Below are positions 5,384 through 8,782 of a DNA stretch of 8,782 bases, in pieces (position 1 is the first letter of the stretch; each line of letters begins with the position of its first letter). The position numbers were made by a program, and so were the translations under genes. The notes beneath the pieces are model-generated. The model was not told where the DNA came from. It searched no databases and was given only the letters and a program-made list of their open reading frames with translations. Location: assembly GCA_014238625.1 (NCBI GenBank), contig JABAAS010000044.1, positions 355 through 9,136 of the forward strand. The letters are read 5' to 3'. This stretch comes from Alphaproteobacteria bacterium (GTDB taxonomy: Bacteria; Pseudomonadota; Alphaproteobacteria; JABAAW01).

Positions 5384-8155
5384 ATGCCACTCATCATTCG
5401 TCAACCTTTTTCGAACTATAAACAAGTGCGTCGTTTGATGTCGCCCTTATTGTGGTATCCCTTGCGTTTGTTATTTTTTTCACTCCTCGCGTTCGTGCTC
5501 GCCTGCTTGTCGCTTGGTCACGCTTGGGCTAGTGTTTTTTTGTGGGGAGTTTGCGTTCCCTTACTACCATTGGTTTTTCTCGCAACACCGGGTTTGTGGC
5601 GTAATTTGTGCCCGCTTGCAACGATCAACCAAATACCAAGAGCTTTACGCTTGTCTTTGCAATGGAAGTTGCCGCACTTTTTAATGCGTTCGGCTTTTGC
5701 CTTTTCTGGGCTAGTTTTTATGCTGCTCGTATCTTTGCGCCCTATCTTATTAGAGCCCAATCATCAAGCGTTGCTGGTTATGCTTTCTGCCTTCGCGTTT
5801 TTGGCGTTTCTGGGCGGAGTTTTGTTCAAAGGCAAGAGTGGTTGGTGTGGAACCATTTGTCCACTTGCAGCTGTGCAGAAGGTTTATGGACAAGCACCAC
5901 TTTCAGTCGTTCCTAATAGCTTTTGTAAGACGTGTGTTGCTTGCCAAAAGAATTGTTACGACTTCAATCCTCGTCCCTCGTTGCTTGAGGACTTGAACGA
6001 CCCGAACCATCGTTACGCGTGGCATAGGCATGTTTTTTTAGGAATGTTACCTGGCTTGATTTATGGTTTTTTCAGCTACCGCGGACTCGTAGAGGAAAGT
6101 ACCGCTACTTATTTCCGCATGCTTATTTCTTCGGTACTATTGTCTGGCGGTCTTTACTTTTTGCTTTCTTCTTACGCGCCTATTAGTGGTTATCGTCTTG
6201 CGCTTTGTTCGCTTTGTGCGTCTTTGGGTATTTTTTATTGGTTTGCCATACCTAATTTATTTTTATCTCTTTCGGCTCTTTCATCTCTTCGCGGCGAGAT
6301 TGCGCAAGACAGTGAGGCTTTTATGGGTAGTTTAGGCGCGTTTTTGCCTTTCGTTGCTACGAGCGGAGAATTCTTGTCTATCATTGGCGATTGGATGGTT
6401 GGTTATGAACAACCCGTACGCTTTGTTTTATTTTTCCTGCTTGCTGCTTGGGCTGTTGTTTCGTTATTGCAAGAGGTGCGCTTTAACTGGCTGAAAAGGG
6501 AAGGTAATAATATCATGGTTGGCAACTTGTCCGGCTTGCAAAAGTCTCTAGCAGATCAGAGTGGTGGCTTTGAGGTTTTAGAGAATCAGTCGCAGACTTC
6601 TTTCCTGGTTCGCCCAGATCGTCCAGTGCTGGAGGCGATGGAAAGCACGGACATACCAATTGAGAGTGGCTGTCGTATGGGTATCTGCGGAGCTGATCCG
6701 ATCGTTATTTTGCAAGGTGAGGGTAATGTGGAGCCCGCCGGCAGGGAAGAGATGAACACTTTGCAGCGGCTAGGTCTCTTAGGCAAGGCTCGCATGGCTT
6801 GCATGATGAAGGTTTGCGGCAAGGTCGAGATCAGCCTAGACTTGTCGCACAGAAAGGCAAAACCACTTACAACAGAGCCTAGTTCTACAAAGGAGTCTTT
6901 TTCGTTGGGATCTATAGACTCGGAGATAGTAGTCGCCAAGTCTCGCTCGCAAGATCCTAACAAGGATTTGCGCATTATTGTCGTTGGGAATGGTGTTGCT
7001 GGCTCTAGCGCAGTTCAATTTGCGCGTATGATTAGCCCCTATTGTAAAATCTCGCAAATTACCGCCGAGCCCTATAGCTTTTACAACCGTATGGCTTTGG
7101 GACGTTTGATTTATGGACGTAGCGGGATGAATTCATTATCCCTATTAGACGGTGATTGGTTTAGCAAGAAAGATGTCGATCTTTGGCTCAACACTTTTGT
7201 TTCGCACCTAGATTTAGATTCGCGACATGTTCTTTTATCAACAGGTGAGACGCTTCCTTATGATCGACTTGTTTTAGCGTTAGGCTCGCGCGCGATTACG
7301 CCGCCTTTTGCCGATGTTGCTGGAACTTTCACTCTGCGCGGTGCTAACGAGGCGATGGCGGTTCGCCGCTGGGTACAGGAGCGAGGTGCTCGCAGGGCTG
7401 TTATGGTTGGTGGGGGATTGCAAGGTGTCGAGCTCGCGATTGCCTTGCGAGACCTAGGTTTGCAGGTAGTCCTAGTGCATCGACATAAGCATCTGATCGA
7501 GCGTCAAGGAGATCATGTTTCGGCTAAAATACTCTACGAGTTTTTAGAGGATAAAGGAATCAACGTTCTCTTGGAGGAGGAGGTGGTTCAGGTTGTCGGT
7601 GGTGAAGACGGTATCACCGAGGTTCAGTTGAGGCAGCGGCAACCTATTGCAACCGATCTCTGTGTTTTTTCGATCGGCGTCCGTCCGCAAACGCAAATAG
7701 CCCAAGAGGCGGAACTAATAATGGAAGATGGAGCTATCGCGGTCAACTCTAACATGCAAACTTCCCGTTTGGGTGTTTATGCTGTTGGCGATTGCGCAAG
7801 GTGGGGGCGTGGTGCTACTAGCGGCCTATGGGGAATAGGATTAGAGATGGGACGCATCGCTGCTTATAATATGTTGGGCTTTGACAAAAGCATCGATTTA
7901 GACATATACAATACGCCGTACATTTTGAAGGCTCCGAACTTTAACTTATTTTGTTTTGGACGCACTACTCCACTCAAGAGTGATCATGTATATAATCGTG
8001 GTACGGATAAAGATATGCGCTGGTGGCAGATCGTCATCAACGATTATAATAAGATAGTCGGTGGAGTGTTTGTAAACCACAACGAGATGGCGTTGGAAGT
8101 AAGGCGAGCGCTTAGAGAAAACATAGACGCCTCGACGCTGATGGACGCCGCATAA
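5384..8155 (+). CDS. Membrane Fe-S / [2Fe-2S] / FAD-NAD(P)H oxidoreductase fusion protein
   Basis: A 923-residue protein with three parts. Residues 1-370 form a membrane unit of about eight helices (near 24-44, 48-68, 101-121, 127-147, 215-232, 244-264, 272-297, 345-365). The first four-helix part carries NLCPLA (Cys76), the NapH/NosR-like WCGTICPLA (Cys155, Cys159) and a ferredoxin-type Cys181-x2-Cys184-x2-Cys187-x3-Cys191. The positive-inside rule puts these and the C-terminus in the cytoplasm. Residues about 385-490 form a [2Fe-2S]-type domain with Cys430, Cys435 and Cys473; Asp438 sits where the third Cys is expected and Cys478 is an extra. From about 529 on there is a NirB-like flavoprotein with an FAD Rossmann motif (GNGVAG, 535-540), an NAD(P) motif (GGGLQGVE, 676-683), AVGD (ending Asp803) and a C-terminal cap. 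There are no siroheme motifs. It probably moves electrons between NAD(P)H and a membrane or soluble partner; the true partner is unknown. An in-frame TTG at 5366 is a possible earlier start (929 residues); neither start has a clear Shine-Dalgarno sequence. Confidence 0.85.
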   Translation: MPLIIRQPFSNYKQVRRLMSPLLWYPLRLLFFSLLAFVLACLSLGHAWASVFLWGVCVPLLPLVFLATPGLWRNLCPLATINQIPRALRLSLQWKLPHFLMRSAFAFSGLVFMLLVSLRPILLEPNHQALLVMLSAFAFLAFLGGVLFKGKSGWCGTICPLAAVQKVYGQAPLSVVPNSFCKTCVACQKNCYDFNPRPSLLEDLNDPNHRYAWHRHVFLGMLPGLIYGFFSYRGLVEESTATYFRMLISSVLLSGGLYFLLSSYAPISGYRLALCSLCASLGIFYWFAIPNLFLSLSALSSLRGEIAQDSEAFMGSLGAFLPFVATSGEFLSIIGDWMVGYEQPVRFVLFFLLAAWAVVSLLQEVRFNWLKREGNNIMVGNLSGLQKSLADQSGGFEVLENQSQTSFLVRPDRPVLEAMESTDIPIESGCRMGICGADPIVILQGEGNVEPAGREEMNTLQRLGLLGKARMACMMKVCGKVEISLDLSHRKAKPLTTEPSSTKESFSLGSIDSEIVVAKSRSQDPNKDLRIIVVGNGVAGSSAVQFARMISPYCKISQITAEPYSFYNRMALGRLIYGRSGMNSLSLLDGDWFSKKDVDLWLNTFVSHLDLDSRHVLLSTGETLPYDRLVLALGSRAITPPFADVAGTFTLRGANEAMAVRRWVQERGARRAVMVGGGLQGVELAIALRDLGLQVVLVHRHKHLIERQGDHVSAKILYEFLEDKGINVLLEEEVVQVVGGEDGITEVQLRQRQPIATDLCVFSIGVRPQTQIAQEAELIMEDGAIAVNSNMQTSRLGVYAVGDCARWGRGATSGLWGIGLEMGRIAAYNMLGFDKSIDLDIYNTPYILKAPNFNLFCFGRTTPLKSDHVYNRGTDKDMRWWQIVINDYNKIVGGVFVNHNEMALEVRRALRENIDASTLMDAA

Positions 8156-8179
8156 ACTCAAGTGGTTATTATAGGAAAA

Positions 8180-8782
8180 ATGAGCGGATACGCGAGAGAA
8201 CCTAAAGAACCTTACAGCAAAAGATACAACGAAGAGAGCAAAGGTAACGCAAGTGAGCGTAACGCCTTTCAGAAGGACCGTGATCGCATTCTTTATTCGC
8301 GCGCTTTTCGACGTTTGATGCATAAGACGCAGGTATTTGTCGCACCAAAGGGCGATCACTTCCGCACGCGCTTGACGCATACGCTAGAGGTAGCACAGAT
8401 AGCGCGCTCGATTGCCCGCGCGATTGATGTAGACGAGGACTTGACCGAAGCCATCGCGCTCGCGCACGACCTTGGGCACCCGCCCTTTGGGCATGCTGGT
8501 GAGAAGGAGTTAGACAAGCTACTGCGAGAGGGAGGATACAACCCTAATGGTTTCGATCACAATGTGCAGACTATGCGAATCGTGACTAGGCTTGAGTTCA
8601 TCGGGCATCCTTTCGATGGCTTGAACCTTACTTTTGCTACTCTGGAAGGTTTGTTGAAGCATCACGATATTGGCGAGCGTAAAGCCAAGGGCGACGAAAG
8701 AAAGCTTCAGTGTTTTCTACCAATGATGAAAGAGCTAAAGCCAGACTTCGACTTTACCAAGCCTGCGGGGTTAGAGGCGCAA
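8180..8782 (+). CDS. dgt: Deoxyguanosinetriphosphate triphosphohydrolase, dGTPase-like (3' end outside window)
   Basis: Hydrolyses dGTP, or dNTPs more generally, to deoxynucleoside and triphosphate, which helps control nucleotide pools in the cytoplasm. The first 201 residues are visible and the frame is open to the right edge; relatives run to about 400. The N-terminal FQKDRDRILYSRAFRRLMHKTQVFV is characteristic of this family. The HD metal site is intact so far: His67 in RTRLTHTLEVAQIARSIAR, and His96-Asp97 in ALAHDLGHPPFGHAGE. FDGLNLTFATLEGLLKHHDI follows, typical of the proteobacterial type. The start ATG has AGGA at 8173-8176, rather close (3 nt); an in-frame GTG at 8162 is a less likely alternative. 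Only 24 bp separate it from the redox gene, so the two are probably co-transcribed, although no functional link is evident. Substrate range cannot be told from sequence. Confidence 0.93.
   Translation, partial: MSGYAREPKEPYSKRYNEESKGNASERNAFQKDRDRILYSRAFRRLMHKTQVFVAPKGDHFRTRLTHTLEVAQIARSIARAIDVDEDLTEAIALAHDLGHPPFGHAGEKELDKLLREGGYNPNGFDHNVQTMRIVTRLEFIGHPFDGLNLTFATLEGLLKHHDIGERKAKGDERKLQCFLPMMKELKPDFDFTKPAGLEAQ

Noticed and set aside
5384..8155. Calling the redox protein nitrite reductase NirB or rubredoxin reductase
   Set aside because: Only the flavoprotein half resembles NirB; there is no siroheme/[4Fe-4S] half and no NirD or rubredoxin nearby, and a large membrane unit precedes it.
7946..8380. 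144-codon minus-strand frame spanning the redox gene end and the dgt start
   Set aside because: It overlaps two genes with strong family signatures in the other direction, so it is a shadow frame.

Overview
The window holds five protein genes from what looks like an alphaproteobacterial chromosome of moderate GC. That placement is inferred from the BetB N-terminal region (SHYIDGEY near the left edge), the style of the AcnA and the type of dGTPase (FDGLNLTFATLEGLLKHH). It cannot be refined to genus. I see no mobile element, CRISPR array, tRNA or rRNA.

Layout. (1) Positions 2-1468, plus strand: betaine aldehyde dehydrogenase BetB, cut at the left edge and missing only a few N-terminal residues. 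(2) 1469-1787: a noncoding convergent gap with a strong bidirectional terminator hairpin. (3) 4520-1788, minus strand: complete aconitase AcnA with all three [4Fe-4S] cysteines. (4) 4521-4779: a divergent regulatory region with promoter-like sequences on both strands that share a 13-bp palindrome; further along it has a REP-like hairpin and a 12-bp tandem repeat. (5) 4780-5268, plus: a small stand-alone cyclic-nucleotide-binding domain protein without a DNA-binding domain. (6) 5269-5383: a gap rich in dyads. (7) 5384-8155, plus: a 923-residue multidomain redox protein, made of an eight-helix membrane part with NapH/NosR-like Fe-S cysteine motifs, a [2Fe-2S]-type domain and a NirB-like FAD/NAD(P)H oxidoreductase. 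(8) 8180 to the right edge, plus: the N-terminal 201 residues of a dGTPase (HD family), 24 bp behind the redox gene and probably co-transcribed.

How the genes may work together. BetB (glycine betaine synthesis) and AcnA (TCA cycle) are ordinary metabolic genes. The most interesting part is the pair of genes at 4780-8155. A single-domain cNMP sensor lies directly before a one-polypeptide electron-transfer chain that would take electrons from NAD(P)H through FAD and a [2Fe-2S] cluster to membrane-associated [4Fe-4S] clusters, or run in reverse. The [2Fe-2S] domain has Asp where the third ligand Cys is expected. Two 13-bp palindromes with the same 9-bp core (CTAGACTAG) lie before the sensor gene and between it and the redox gene. 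This suggests, without proving, a common regulator of acnA, the sensor and the redox gene.
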